Assembly: GCF_036206005.1 (NCBI RefSeq)
Contig: NZ_CP108143.1
Span: forward strand, 3,176,001-3,240,000
Source of the DNA: Streptomyces sp. NBC_00178
GTDB taxonomy: Bacteria > Actinomycetota > Actinomycetes > Streptomycetales > Streptomycetaceae
Reading direction: 5' to 3'
DNA length: 64,000 bases
Part shown: one piece after another, positions 8,162 through 16,983 of the stretch
How the letters are laid out: each line of letters starts with the position of its first letter
Numbering within the stretch: position 1 is the stretch's first letter
The notes under the pieces: model-generated
Databases searched by the model: none
Told to the model about the DNA's origin: nothing
What the model saw: the letters and a program-made list of their open reading frames with translations, nothing else
Position numbers and translations under genes: made by a program

Positions 8162-8563
8162 TCAGCGGTCCTTCGGGTCGAGCAGCCACAGGCCCAGGAC
8201 GACGAGGAACGACAGGCACAGGAATCCCGCGCCCCACCAGGCCGTACCGGTGTCGCCCTCCATCCACACGTTCACGACCTCGGTCAGCGCCCACAGCTGA
8301 CCCACGACGACGCTCAGGGCCAGCACCAGCCGGGCCGTCAGCTTCGCCGAGCGCTCGGGTTCCTGCTCCGTACCCGCCCCGGGTCCCGGGCCCGTGTGGC
8401 GTACCCGGGGATCGGCGTAACCGCTGGTGGGGCGGATCTGGGCGTACCGCTCGTGCAGGGGACGGTTCAGCTCGGCGCGCGCGCTGCCCGGATGGTAATC
8501 GGGGGGTGTCGCGGGACGGGCCTGCAGCCGCGGTGGCTCGACCGGGTCCAGGGGCTCCGTCAT
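8162..8563 (-). CDS. Small membrane protein of the Mo-enzyme operon
   Basis: A 133-aa protein. A soluble Pro-rich N-terminal 70 residues is followed by two membrane segments (about 76-95 and 106-127), ending in DPKDR. The ATG at 8561-8563 overlaps the stop of the Rieske gene (ATGA), indicating translational coupling and a role with that protein, for example as an assembly or anchoring subunit. I do not recognise a named family. A longer frame upstream is only the shadow of the Rieske gene. Confidence 0.75.
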   Translation of the reverse strand: MTEPLDPVEPPRLQARPATPPDYHPGSARAELNRPLHERYAQIRPTSGYADPRVRHTGPGPGAGTEQEPERSAKLTARLVLALSVVVGQLWALTEVVNVWMEGDTGTAWWGAGFLCLSFLVVLGLWLLDPKDR

Positions 8564-9249
8564 GCCCGCCCCCCGGGTGCCCCGGCGGCGGAGGGCGAGG
8601 TCTTCGGCGGAGCCTCGGCGCCCCCGGCGCCCGGGCAGCCGATGCGGGCGGCGAGTTCCGGGCTGCCGTCGCCGAGCTGGCGGCACAGCCCCTCCTCGAT
8701 GGTCTCCCCGGACCGGGTGGTGCCGACGGCCCAGATGCTGCCGTCGTCCAGCTCGGTCAGGGCGACCTTGGGCAGTCCGCGGGGCGGCGGACCGGCCGTG
8801 ACCTCACCGGTCCGCGCGTCGAACACCCCTTCGTGGCACGGGCAGTAGAGCTCGCCCTCCGAACCCCGTTCCTTGCGCCAGAGCACGGCGCAGGCCAGGT
8901 GGGTGCAGACGGCGGAGTAGCCCACCAGGGTGCCGTCGTCCATCCGCACGGCGACCGCCCGGTCCTCGTCACCGGGATACCGGAACGCGAGCGACTGGCC
9001 GGGCAGGAGCCGCGTCGCGATCTGCTTCGGAGCCGGCGCCTTGCCGTCCTCCGTCTCCCCGTGCCGGTGGAGGATGCCACCCGCCACCCCGAGTCCGCCG
9101 ACGGCGAGGCCGCCGGAGACCGTGGCGACGATCCGGAGATAGTCGCGGCGGGTGGTGAGCGAGTCCGCGGCGATCCTGTCGTGCAGCGCCCCGTGGGGGT
9201 CGCCGCCCGAATGGTCGCGCCCCGGCTGCTCCTGCTCGGTGACGCTCAT
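8560..9249 (-). CDS. Tat-anchored Rieske [2Fe-2S] protein
   Basis: A 229-aa Rieske protein. Cluster ligands are visible as C115-x-H117 and C136-x2-H139, with C120 and C138 placed to form the disulfide of high-potential Rieske proteins (CTHLAC and CPCHEG). The N-terminus has a twin-arginine motif, TTRRDYLR (R34-R35), before a Gly-rich hydrophobic segment, so the cluster domain should sit outside the membrane. Start at 9249 overlaps the ferredoxin stop, and its own stop overlaps the next start. A cytochrome bc1 role is unlikely because no bc1 genes accompany it. Confidence 0.92.
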   Translation of the reverse strand: MSVTEQEQPGRDHSGGDPHGALHDRIAADSLTTRRDYLRIVATVSGGLAVGGLGVAGGILHRHGETEDGKAPAPKQIATRLLPGQSLAFRYPGDEDRAVAVRMDDGTLVGYSAVCTHLACAVLWRKERGSEGELYCPCHEGVFDARTGEVTAGPPPRGLPKVALTELDDGSIWAVGTTRSGETIEEGLCRQLGDGSPELAARIGCPGAGGAEAPPKTSPSAAGAPGGRA

Positions 9250-9848
9250 GGGCGGACGTCCTTCCCGTTGATCTCGACGACGGGCAGTCCACCCGGCACC
9301 GGCCACCGGACCCGCTCGGCGGGCACGACCATGGCCACACCCGTGCGGACCTCGCTCTCGCCGAACACGAACGTGTCGGCGACCTGCACCCCGGGGCGCT
9401 CCGCCTGGAGCTCTTCGACGGTGCCGTAGAACAGGGCGCCCGTCGGGCAGACGGTGGCGCACATCGGCGCGAGGCCGTAGGCGGTGCGGTCGTAGCAGAG
9501 GTTGCACTTCATCTGCAGCTTCGCCTGGAGGTCGATCTTCGGGACACCGAAGGGGCAGGCGTTGACGCAGTTGGCACATCCGATGCAGCGGGTGGTGTCC
9601 GCCTGCTGCACGACCCCGTCGGCGGTGACCAGGATCGCGTCGGCCGGGCAGACCTCGGCGCAGGGGGCCACGGGGTCCTCGCAGTGCATGCAGACCGTGG
9701 GAAGGGAGGCGACGGAGGAGCCCTCGTCGGTGTAGTCGAGGTGGATCATCGACTTGCCGCGGTGGGAGTCGCATTCCCGGCAGGCGGAGACACAGGCCTG
9801 GCAGCCGATGCAGCGGCCCGGATCGATGAAGATCGTTCTGCCCATCAT
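9246..9848 (-). CDS. 4Fe-4S ferredoxin-type electron-transfer subunit (HybA/DmsB-like)
   Basis: A 200-aa iron-sulfur protein with four cysteine groups typical of the beta subunits of molybdenum oxidoreductases: RCIGCQACVSAC (residues 12-23), VCMHC...CAEVCP, RCIGCANCVNACP and MKCNLC...CATVCP. It should hold four [4Fe-4S] clusters and carry electrons between the catalytic subunit and the membrane partner. No signal peptide, so cytoplasmic unless co-exported. Start is ATG 9848 (a second ATG follows directly). The catalytic-subunit stop is eight bases upstream and the Rieske start overlaps its end. Confidence 0.93.
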   Translation of the reverse strand: MMGRTIFIDPGRCIGCQACVSACRECDSHRGKSMIHLDYTDEGSSVASLPTVCMHCEDPVAPCAEVCPADAILVTADGVVQQADTTRCIGCANCVNACPFGVPKIDLQAKLQMKCNLCYDRTAYGLAPMCATVCPTGALFYGTVEELQAERPGVQVADTFVFGESEVRTGVAMVVPAERVRWPVPGGLPVVEINGKDVRP

Positions 9849-9855
9849 CGGGGCA

Positions 9856-12180
9856 TCAGCTCCTCTCCGAGGTCCCGCGGCCCTGGGGGGCCGTCGGCGG
9901 CAACGGGTCGGTTCGGGAGACCTGGGTCTCGGGATAGGCGACGTGGCCGGGCGCGACCGGAGGCGCCGGTACCTCGTCGATCGCCGCCGCGTGCTCGATG
10001 CGGCAGGCGCAGACCTTGTACTCGGGGATCTTGGAGCGGGGGTCGAGGGCGTCGATGGTGAGCACGTTGGCCGAAGTGGGGGCGGGCCAGTGGTACGGGA
10101 TGAAGACGGTGTCGGGGCGGATCGCCTCGGTGACCAGGGCGGGGAAGACCTCGCTGCCGCGGCGGGTGACGACACGGACGGGTTCGCCGTTGCGGAAGCC
10201 GTGGGAGGGGTGCACCTCGGCCCACGGCCGCGGGGTCTGCTCGACGAGGGCTCCCAGCCGGCGGGTCTGGTTGCCGGAGAGGAAGTGGGCGACGGTGCGT
10301 CCGGTGGTCAGCGACATGGGGTGCTCGTCGTCGTACGGGTCGGCCGGTGGATGCCATTCGACGACCTGCATGTGGATCTTGCCGTCCGCGTGATAGGTCG
10401 TGCCGTCCTCGAACAGCCGAGGCGTGCCCGGATGGTCGGTCGACGGACACGGCCAGGCGATCCCGCCGGTCTCCTCCAGACGCTCGTAGGTGATGCCGGA
10501 GTAGTCGATGACGGTGCCGGCCGACGCCCTGCGCAGTTCGTCGAAGACGTCCCGCGAACCGCCGAAGGCGAACTTGTCCCCTGCGCCGAGCCGCCGGGCG
10601 AGTTCGCACATCACCCAGGTGTCGGTCCGCACGCCGGAGGGCGGTTCCTGCGCCTTGTTGTGCTTGACCACCCGCGCCTCCGCGTTCGCCATCACCCCTT
10701 CGTCCTCCGCCCACACGGTGACGGGGAAGACGACGTGCGCGTTGGCCGCGGTCTCGGACAGGAAGAAGTCGAACTGGGCGTGGAACTCGGTGGCGTCGTA
10801 ACCATCCTTCACCACGGCGTAGTTGGGCAACGAGACGAACGGGTTGTTGCAGATGCCGATCAGGCCGCGGATCTCGCGGCGCTGCATCTGCCAGACCATC
10901 TCCATCATCGAGGTGCCCGCCGCCGGGAGTTCGGACTCCTCGATCCCCCAGATCTCGCAGATCTGCCGGCGGTGCTCCTCGTTCAGGATCGAGCGGCCGC
11001 CGGGGAGGAGGTCGGACTTCTGGCCGTGCTCGCGGCCCCCCTGCCCGTTCCCCTGACCGGTCAGGGTGCCGTACCCGGCACCGGGCTTGCCGAGGTGGCC
11101 GGTAGCGGCGCAGAGGTTGATCACGGTGAGGCAGTTCTCGACACCTTGCGTGTGGTGTTCGATGCCCCGGGCGTGGAAGGCCATCGCCTTGGGTGCGCGG
11201 GCGAAGGCGCGGGCGACCTGGACGACCTGCTCCGCAGGGACGCCGCAGATCTCGGCGGCGCGGGACGGCGGGTACTGGGCGGCGTTGGCCTTGACCTCAT
11301 CCCAGCCGTCGGCGTGGGCGGCGAGAAACGCCTCGTCGGTCAGGCCCTCCTCGATCACGACGTTCAGCACGGCGTTGAAGAAGGCGGAGTCGGTGCCCGG
11401 CTTGAGGGCGACATGGATGTCGGCCGTGCGCGCGACGGCGGTCTCGCGCGGGTCGACGACGATCAGGGCGGCGCCCCGGTCGCGGGCCCCCCAGACGTAC
11501 TGCGTGAGCACCGGGAAGCACTCCCCGACGTTGGCTCCGGCGAGCAGCAGGCAGTCGGTGAGCAGGATGTCGGAGAACGGGTTGCCGGCCCGGTCGATGT
11601 TGAAGGCGAGCTTGTTGGCGCCCGCGGCGCTGACCATGCAGAGGCGGCCGTTGTAGTCGACGTGCCGGGTCCTGAGCGCGACCCGGGCGAACTTCCCGAC
11701 CAGGTACGTCTTCTCGGAGAACAGGCTGGCGCCGCCGAGGACTCCGAAGGCGTCGTTGCCGTGTTCACGCTGGATGCGCCTGATCTCGGAGACGGTGAAG
11801 TCCAGCGCCTCGTCCCAGGAGACCTCGCGCAGTTCCTCGTCCCGGGAGCGCCGCATGAGCGGGGCGGTCAGCCGGTCGGGGTGGTTGACCTGCTGATAGG
11901 CGTTGATGCCCTTGGGGCAGAGCCGCATGCGGTTGATGTCGTGATTGCGGGGCTCCACGCCGAAGACCTTGCCCCCGTGGTCGACGCGGAGGTACATCCC
12001 GCACTGGACGCCGCAGAAGCAGCAGTGCGTCGGGACGAGCGTCTCGCCGTTCTGGTCGGCGTGCCACCGGTCGGCCGGGATGCCGCCCGCGTCCCGGAAA
12101 CCGCGCGTGCCGGGCGGGGCGAGGGCGGGGTCGAGGGGGACGGCCGTGGAGGGGCCTGCAGCGCGGGGGTCCGCTGTCAC
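9856..12180 (-). CDS. Molybdopterin oxidoreductase catalytic subunit (Nas/Nap-like)
   Basis: A 774-aa bis-MGD enzyme of the DMSO reductase superfamily. The N-terminal [4Fe-4S] site is C53-x2-C56-x3-C60...C88 (ending LCPKG). The likely Mo ligand is C181 in NGRLCMVSAAG, which places it nearer to nitrate reductases of the NasC/NapA type than to selenocysteine formate dehydrogenases. The C-terminal molydop-binding domain includes LTTGRTVAHFLSGNQTRR. No Tat signal is visible, so it should be cytoplasmic. GTG start at 12180 overlaps the stop of the cytochrome gene (GTGA). The substrate (nitrate, formate or other) cannot be decided from sequence. Confidence 0.9.
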   Translation of the reverse strand: MTADPRAAGPSTAVPLDPALAPPGTRGFRDAGGIPADRWHADQNGETLVPTHCCFCGVQCGMYLRVDHGGKVFGVEPRNHDINRMRLCPKGINAYQQVNHPDRLTAPLMRRSRDEELREVSWDEALDFTVSEIRRIQREHGNDAFGVLGGASLFSEKTYLVGKFARVALRTRHVDYNGRLCMVSAAGANKLAFNIDRAGNPFSDILLTDCLLLAGANVGECFPVLTQYVWGARDRGAALIVVDPRETAVARTADIHVALKPGTDSAFFNAVLNVVIEEGLTDEAFLAAHADGWDEVKANAAQYPPSRAAEICGVPAEQVVQVARAFARAPKAMAFHARGIEHHTQGVENCLTVINLCAATGHLGKPGAGYGTLTGQGNGQGGREHGQKSDLLPGGRSILNEEHRRQICEIWGIEESELPAAGTSMMEMVWQMQRREIRGLIGICNNPFVSLPNYAVVKDGYDATEFHAQFDFFLSETAANAHVVFPVTVWAEDEGVMANAEARVVKHNKAQEPPSGVRTDTWVMCELARRLGAGDKFAFGGSRDVFDELRRASAGTVIDYSGITYERLEETGGIAWPCPSTDHPGTPRLFEDGTTYHADGKIHMQVVEWHPPADPYDDEHPMSLTTGRTVAHFLSGNQTRRLGALVEQTPRPWAEVHPSHGFRNGEPVRVVTRRGSEVFPALVTEAIRPDTVFIPYHWPAPTSANVLTIDALDPRSKIPEYKVCACRIEHAAAIDEVPAPPVAPGHVAYPETQVSRTDPLPPTAPQGRGTSERS

Positions 12181-13337
12181 TTGAAGCCTTTCTTGACCTG
12201 GGTGAGATAGGCGTTGCCACGCAGGACCCGCTTGCAGCGCGGGCAGTACTCGGCCCATGCGTCGAAGCCGAGATCGAGGTCGCGCATGGTGCCGCGCAGG
12301 TTCTCGACGTACGGGCCGGTGTCGATCGGCTCCTCGCAGCGGCGGCAGGCGAACACCTCGTCGTGCTGACGCCCCGTGTACTTGAAGAGCTGCATTCCGA
12401 CCGCCGCCGGACGCTGGACGATGTGGAAGAACTTCCCGAAGGGGATGTAGATGAGGGTGAAGACCACCGAGACCATGTGCAGGACGGCGAGGAACTGGTA
12501 GCCGCCGCCGTGCAGGAAGATCGAGGAGAAGGTCAGCAACAGGCCGGTTACCGAGATGATGATCAGGGCGAGCAGCGGGACCATGTCGTAGGCGAAACGC
12601 TGGCCGGTGATCGCGCCGCGGTCCTTCATCCTCCGCCACAGGAAGTAGGAGGCGCCGGGGATGACGAGTACGGCGGCGAGATCCAGACCGTGGAACAGCA
12701 CCCAGCCGACGAAGTCCAGCGAGTCGAAGCCGAGGATCTTGAAGCCCCAGACGCGCATCTCGTAACCGGGACCCGAGCCGCTGCCGGAGGTGAAGGTGAA
12801 CCAGCCCCAGGTCAGCGGGAAGGTGATCAGCGCGGCCAGGATGCAGCCCCAGAAGATCAGTTGGTGGGCCGCCCAGCGGGCGTGGGAGCGCGCGCCGAGG
12901 AACTTCTGGAAACCGAGGTAGGTCGCGGCCATCGTCGGCAGGGCGGTGGGTGCCCTGCGGAAGTTCTCGGCCGAGAACAGGCTGCCCCAGCCCTTCTCGA
13001 AAAGCCGCCGGGCGCCCGGGGCGGAGATCCAGACCGTGTAGCGGTAGGCGACCCCGAAGGCGAGGAAGACCGTGGCCACGGCGTAGGGCAGCAGGGCCGA
13101 GTCGAAGTCGTGCAGCAGGCGGCTGCCGAGCACGATGGCGATGATCAGCAGTCCGGAGACCAGCGCCCCGACCAGGGTGGCGCGGCCGGACACGGAGCGC
13201 GGGAGGGCGTCGGCCGCCCGGGTCAGGAGGGACGGGTTCCGGCCGGACAGCCCCGCGGCCGCCCCGCCGGGAGAGCCGGCACGCGCACCGGGATCGTGCC
13301 GGTCGGGTTCGGAGGGGGCTTCTGGTGGCTCGGTCAC
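12177..13337 (-). CDS. NarI-like cytochrome b membrane subunit with C-terminal zinc-ribbon-like extension
   Basis: A 386-aa protein with about seven hydrophobic segments. Four histidines in or next to membrane segments (H158, H216, H287, H305) are placed like the di-heme ligands of the nitrate reductase gamma subunit, so it probably exchanges electrons between quinone and the ferredoxin/Mo subunits. The last 65 residues form a soluble tail with two CxxC pairs (C331/C334 and C365/C368) resembling a zinc ribbon or rubredoxin site, which is not part of NarI. First gene of the operon; GTG start. Confidence 0.8.
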   Translation of the reverse strand: MTEPPEAPSEPDRHDPGARAGSPGGAAAGLSGRNPSLLTRAADALPRSVSGRATLVGALVSGLLIIAIVLGSRLLHDFDSALLPYAVATVFLAFGVAYRYTVWISAPGARRLFEKGWGSLFSAENFRRAPTALPTMAATYLGFQKFLGARSHARWAAHQLIFWGCILAALITFPLTWGWFTFTSGSGSGPGYEMRVWGFKILGFDSLDFVGWVLFHGLDLAAVLVIPGASYFLWRRMKDRGAITGQRFAYDMVPLLALIIISVTGLLLTFSSIFLHGGGYQFLAVLHMVSVVFTLIYIPFGKFFHIVQRPAAVGMQLFKYTGRQHDEVFACRRCEEPIDTGPYVENLRGTMRDLDLGFDAWAEYCPRCKRVLRGNAYLTQVKKGFK

Positions 13338-13453
13338 CCGGCCACCGTAGGGCCGCTATGGGCGTTAAGCCCCCATATGGACCTCCAGGGGACGGGTACG
13401 TCGCCCGGGTGGCCCGCGCTCGCACCCCGGTCCGGACGGCACAGCGCGCCCCC

Positions 13454-13555
13454 TTCCACGCCGCACGCCCTTCCACGCCGCGCCCCCTTCCACGCCGCAC
13501 GCCCTTCCACGCCGCACGCCCTTCCACGCCGCGCCCCCTTCCACGCCGCACGCCC
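13454..13555. repeat. 17-bp tandem repeat, six copies
   Basis: Six exact-period copies of TTCCACGCCGCACGCCC start at 13454, 13471, 13488, 13505, 13522 and 13539. Copies two and five end in GCCCCC instead of CACGCCC. The array lies in the roughly 300-base divergent promoter region between the cytochrome gene and the P1 peptidase gene. No other feature is seen in this gap. Confidence 0.92.
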
Positions 13556-13633
13556 TCCGCCCGGCCGGCCACCGCCTGTACGTTCGCCGATGGACGGACC
13601 GGCAAGCACCGCCGCACCCCACGAGGAGTTCCG

Positions 13634-14719
13634 ATGACCGACGACCTGCCCGCCCCCGGCCCGCTGGACGCCCTGACGGACGTGGCCGGGATCCGTGTCG
13701 GCCACGCGCGGGTGCCGGGCGAGCGTGCGCTGAGCGGAACCACCGTCGTCCTGGCCCCGCGGGGCGGGGCGGTGGCCGCCGTGGACGTGCGGGGCGGCGG
13801 ACCCGGCACCCGGGAGACGGACGCCCTCGACCCGCGCAACCTCGTGCAGCGCGTCGACGCGATCGTGCTCACGGGAGGCAGCGCCTACGGACTCGACGCG
13901 GCGTCCGGCGTGATGGCCTGGCTGGAGGAGCAGGGCCGCGGCGTCCGCGTCGGAGCCGACCCCGCGCAGGTGGTGCCGGTGGTGCCCGCCGCCTGTCTCT
14001 TCGATCTCGGCCGGGGCGGGGACTGGCGGGCCCGTCCCAACGCCTCGACCGGACGGGCCGCGGTGGAGGCTGCGGCCTCCACCGATCCGGGCGCACGGGT
14101 GCCCGAGGGTTCGGTGGGTGCGGGGACGGGCGCGGTCGCCGGGCGGCTGAAGGGCGGCGTGGGCACGGCGAGCCTGCGCCTCGCCTCCGGCGCCACGGTC
14201 GCCGCGCTGGCCGTGGTCAACGCGGCGGGCTCCGTGCTCGATCCGCGGACCGGCGTGCTCTACGGCGAGTACGGCGCCGACGAGCCCCCGGTGCGCCCGG
14301 ACCCGGCGGTGCACGCGGCAGCGGGACGCCGGCTGGCGGAGATCGAGGAGGCGCGGCGCGACGGCGCGGAGGGAGACAGCACGGAGGGGAGCCTTCCGTT
14401 CAACACCACGATCGCCGTCGTCGCCACCGACGCCGCCCTCACCCGGGCCCAGGCACAGAAGCTGGCGGGGGTGGCGCACGACGGTCTCGCGCGCGCCGTC
14501 CGGCCCGTCCACCTGCTCACCGACGGGGACACCGTCTTCACCCTGGCCACCGGACTGGTGCCGCTGCCACCGGAGTCCGTCGCCGTCCTCAACGAGCTGC
14601 TGGCGGCGGCCGCGGACGTCCTGGCCCGCGCCATCGTCAAGGCCGTCCGGGCGGCCCGGGGCGCCGACGGCCCCGGGGGCACCTTCCCTTCGTACGGCGA
14701 GCTCTATGGATCGTCCTGA
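13634..14719 (+). CDS. P1 family peptidase (DmpA/L-aminopeptidase type)
   Basis: A 361-aa Ntn-fold aminopeptidase of the DmpA family, which cleaves itself into two chains and releases N-terminal residues from peptides or amides. The N-terminal DVAGIRVGHA stretch is characteristic, and the processing/nucleophile region is LPFNTTIAVVATDA near residue 256, with Thr where DmpA has Ser. VLTGGSAYGLDAA (about residues 78-90) is the other conserved block. ATG 13634 follows GAGGAG at good spacing. No signal peptide. Physiological substrate unknown. Confidence 0.88.
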   Translation: MTDDLPAPGPLDALTDVAGIRVGHARVPGERALSGTTVVLAPRGGAVAAVDVRGGGPGTRETDALDPRNLVQRVDAIVLTGGSAYGLDAASGVMAWLEEQGRGVRVGADPAQVVPVVPAACLFDLGRGGDWRARPNASTGRAAVEAAASTDPGARVPEGSVGAGTGAVAGRLKGGVGTASLRLASGATVAALAVVNAAGSVLDPRTGVLYGEYGADEPPVRPDPAVHAAAGRRLAEIEEARRDGAEGDSTEGSLPFNTTIAVVATDAALTRAQAQKLAGVAHDGLARAVRPVHLLTDGDTVFTLATGLVPLPPESVAVLNELLAAAADVLARAIVKAVRAARGADGPGGTFPSYGELYGSS

Positions 14720-14797
14720 GGAGTGTGGGGAACTTTCCGCGTGCGCGGTACGTTTTTTGCGAACCCCGGTCACGATGTCAGACCCAGGGACTACGTT

Positions 14798-15595
14798 ATG
14801 CACGCATCGGGTAACACGCGGCGACGGCCTGGAGAGAGCACCTTGAGCGATCCGTACGAGACAACCGAGCAGCACCTCGAGCGACTCCTGCGATGCGCCC
14901 TCAACTCCTTCGATCTGTCCGACACCACGGTCGACCGGCTCGGCACGGCCCTGGCGCACAGCAGTTCCCTCTACTCCTCCCATCACAGCGCCGCCCTGCA
15001 CCGCGAGACCTACCGGCACACCTATCTCCTCTCCGACGGCACCGCACTCACCCTGTGGGAGCTGGTGCACGGCGGCGGGAGGGACAACCCCGGGACCGCG
15101 GTCCGCCACGAGCTGTACGACGACGAGGGCGATGCCCGCGTGGCCGCCGCGCGACTGGCGGGCAGCTTCTGGGATTCCGCCTCGGCACTGGGCGACGACA
15201 GCCTGCGGGAGGATCTCGAAGTCCTCACCCTGCTGATGAGCGTCCCCCCGGCCCCCGTCCCCCGGATGTACGCCCAGGACGACTCGGCCGACCACGCCCG
15301 TCGCGTCCTTCGCCGCGCGGAGAACGCCGACCGGCCGGGCCCCGCGACCGCCGGGCGGCTGCGGGCGGCCTTCGCCCACCACATCACCCAGATCTTCGGC
15401 CGCCAGTTCCACGTCGACGGACGGGACGCGGGCTTCACCCTCTACGAGCACGCCTTCCTGCTCCTGGACGGCACCGAGACGAGCCTGTGGGAGGTCGAGC
15501 ACACGGCCACACCCGACGGCCGCCACATGTGCGAGGTCTACGACGACGAGCAGTCCGCGCGCCGGGCCATGGAGAACCGCACCCGGATCTGCTGA
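14798..15595 (+). CDS. DUF6227 family protein
   Basis: A 265-aa soluble acidic protein. After a short basic leader it reads SDPYETTEQHLERLLRCALN, the pattern I associate with DUF6227, a family confined to Streptomyces and relatives and without known function. It contains an internal duplication: TYRHTYLLSDGTALTLWELVH (about 70-90) and an equivalent YEHAFLLLDGTETSLWEVEH near the C-terminus, each followed by a YDDE motif. ATG 14798 has AGGGA upstream; a TTG at 14843 with GGAGAGAG in front is an equally good start and would give a 250-aa protein. Confidence 0.68.
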   Translation: MHASGNTRRRPGESTLSDPYETTEQHLERLLRCALNSFDLSDTTVDRLGTALAHSSSLYSSHHSAALHRETYRHTYLLSDGTALTLWELVHGGGRDNPGTAVRHELYDDEGDARVAAARLAGSFWDSASALGDDSLREDLEVLTLLMSVPPAPVPRMYAQDDSADHARRVLRRAENADRPGPATAGRLRAAFAHHITQIFGRQFHVDGRDAGFTLYEHAFLLLDGTETSLWEVEHTATPDGRHMCEVYDDEQSARRAMENRTRIC

Positions 15596-15859
15596 CGCCG
15601 CCCCGCCCGGGGCACCGCAGGCGAGCCCGGGGCACCGTCGGCAAGCGCGGGGCGCGGCCGCTCCACCGCCCGACGGTGCGCGCCGCCCGACGGTGCGCAC
15701 GCAGCGCCGTCCGGTGGGCCTGCGTCACGCAAGGTGCCGGGTGGGCGTCCGGCCGCCCCGTCCCGCAAGAAGTCGACGGGCGTCCGGCACTCACGGAAGG
15801 CATCCCTCCGGTTGTTCGACAGCCCCGTAGGCGGCCTTGAGGCGCGGCATCCTGGTCGC

Positions 15860-16867
15860 ATGACGGACACCCCGGCACGCCTGCTGACCTTGCTGTCCCT
15901 CCTCCAGACGCCGAGGGAGTGGCCGGGCAGTGAGCTGGCCGAGCGGCTGGAGGTCAGTGCGCGCACCATCCGCCGCGACATCGAACGGCTTCGCGGCCTG
16001 GGCTATCCCGTCGAGGCCTCACGCGGATCGATCGGCGGCTACCGCCTGGTGGCCGGTACGGCCATGCCTCCGCTGCTGCTCGACGACGAGGAGGCGGTCG
16101 CCATCGCGGTGGGGCTGCGGGCCGGGGCCGGGCATGCGATCGAGGGCGTCGAGGAGGCTTCCGTGCGGGCGCTGGCCAAGCTGGAACAGGTCCTGCCGTC
16201 ACGGCTGCGCCACCGGGTCTCCTCCCTCCAGCACGCCACGGTGCCGCTCACCCGTGGCGACGGTGCGACGGTCGACCCGCGCACGCTCACGACGATCGCG
16301 TCCGCGGTCACCGGGCAGGAGAGGCTGCGCTTCGCCTACCGGGCGGGGGACTCCGCGGAGTCCAGGCGGCAGGTCGAGCCGTACAGGCTGGTGAGCACGG
16401 ACCGGCGCTGGTATCTCGTCGCGTACGACATCGGCCGTGAGGACTGGCGTACGTTCCGGGTGGACCGGGTGAGCGAGCCGTTCGCCACCGGAGCCCGCTT
16501 CCCCGCGCGGGAACTGCCCCGTGGGAGCGAGGACGCCGCGGAGTTCCTCACCCGCTCGATGTCCCGGACGCAGCCGGAGCTGCACCTGGACGTGACGTTC
16601 CGGGCCTCCGCCGAGTTCGTGCGGGCGCGGCTGCCCGCGGGACTCGGCGTGCCGGAATCCTCGGACGGGCATGAGTGCCGCCTGCGCACGGTCTGCTCGG
16701 ACTCCCTGGAGTGGGTGGCGCTGCGGCTCGCCCTGCTGGAGTGCGAGTTCGAGGTGCACGGGCCGCCGGAACTCGCGGAGCACCTCGGCGCCCTGGGAGC
16801 CCGCTTGGCCCGCGCGGCCTCCCCTCGCCCGGCCGTTGCGGAGAAGGCGGTCGTGGAGCGGACATGA
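15860..16867 (+). CDS. WYL-domain transcriptional regulator
   Basis: A 335-aa DeoR/HTH_11-WYL protein. Residues 5-60 form a winged helix (SELAERLEVSARTIRRDIERL). A WYL domain follows, with RRWYLVAYDIGREDWRTFRVDR at about 190-212, and then a C-terminal WCX-type extension. WYL proteins respond to nucleic acid or small ligands and often control DNA-damage or defence genes, but many Streptomyces paralogues are uncharacterised. The ATG at 15860 is used; a longer frame to 15734 has no coding character. It converges on hrdD across a shared terminator. Confidence 0.88.
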   Translation: MTDTPARLLTLLSLLQTPREWPGSELAERLEVSARTIRRDIERLRGLGYPVEASRGSIGGYRLVAGTAMPPLLLDDEEAVAIAVGLRAGAGHAIEGVEEASVRALAKLEQVLPSRLRHRVSSLQHATVPLTRGDGATVDPRTLTTIASAVTGQERLRFAYRAGDSAESRRQVEPYRLVSTDRRWYLVAYDIGREDWRTFRVDRVSEPFATGARFPARELPRGSEDAAEFLTRSMSRTQPELHLDVTFRASAEFVRARLPAGLGVPESSDGHECRLRTVCSDSLEWVALRLALLECEFEVHGPPELAEHLGALGARLARAASPRPAVAEKAVVERT

Positions 16868-16868
16868 A

Positions 16869-16906
16869 TGAGCCCCGGCGCCGGGGGGGGGTGGGCGCCG
16901 GGACTC
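16869..16906. terminator. Bidirectional hairpin between the WYL gene and hrdD
   Basis: GAGCCCCGGCGCC and GGCGCCGGGACTC pair with one mismatch around a G-rich loop. The site sits between convergent genes and could serve both. Confidence 0.6.
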
Positions 16907-16983
16907 AGCTCATGGGACCGGAAGGGAGACCGGTCGTCGGGCCGGTGCGAACCGGCTTGATGGGGAGATTACGGGTTATCGGC

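Noticed and set aside
6572..8848. Plus-strand frame of 758 codons
   Set aside because: Covers the GC-rich repeats and overlaps the SAF-protein gene and the minus-strand operon; composition is Arg/Gly/Pro-rich with no domain.
13454..13555. CRISPR array
   Set aside because: Units are 17 bp with no spacers between them and no cas genes are in the window.
9856..13872. 1338-codon fusion of cytochrome and Mo subunit
   Set aside because: The upstream part of the frame is the wrong frame of the NarI-like gene; the true GTG start at 12180 overlaps that gene's stop.
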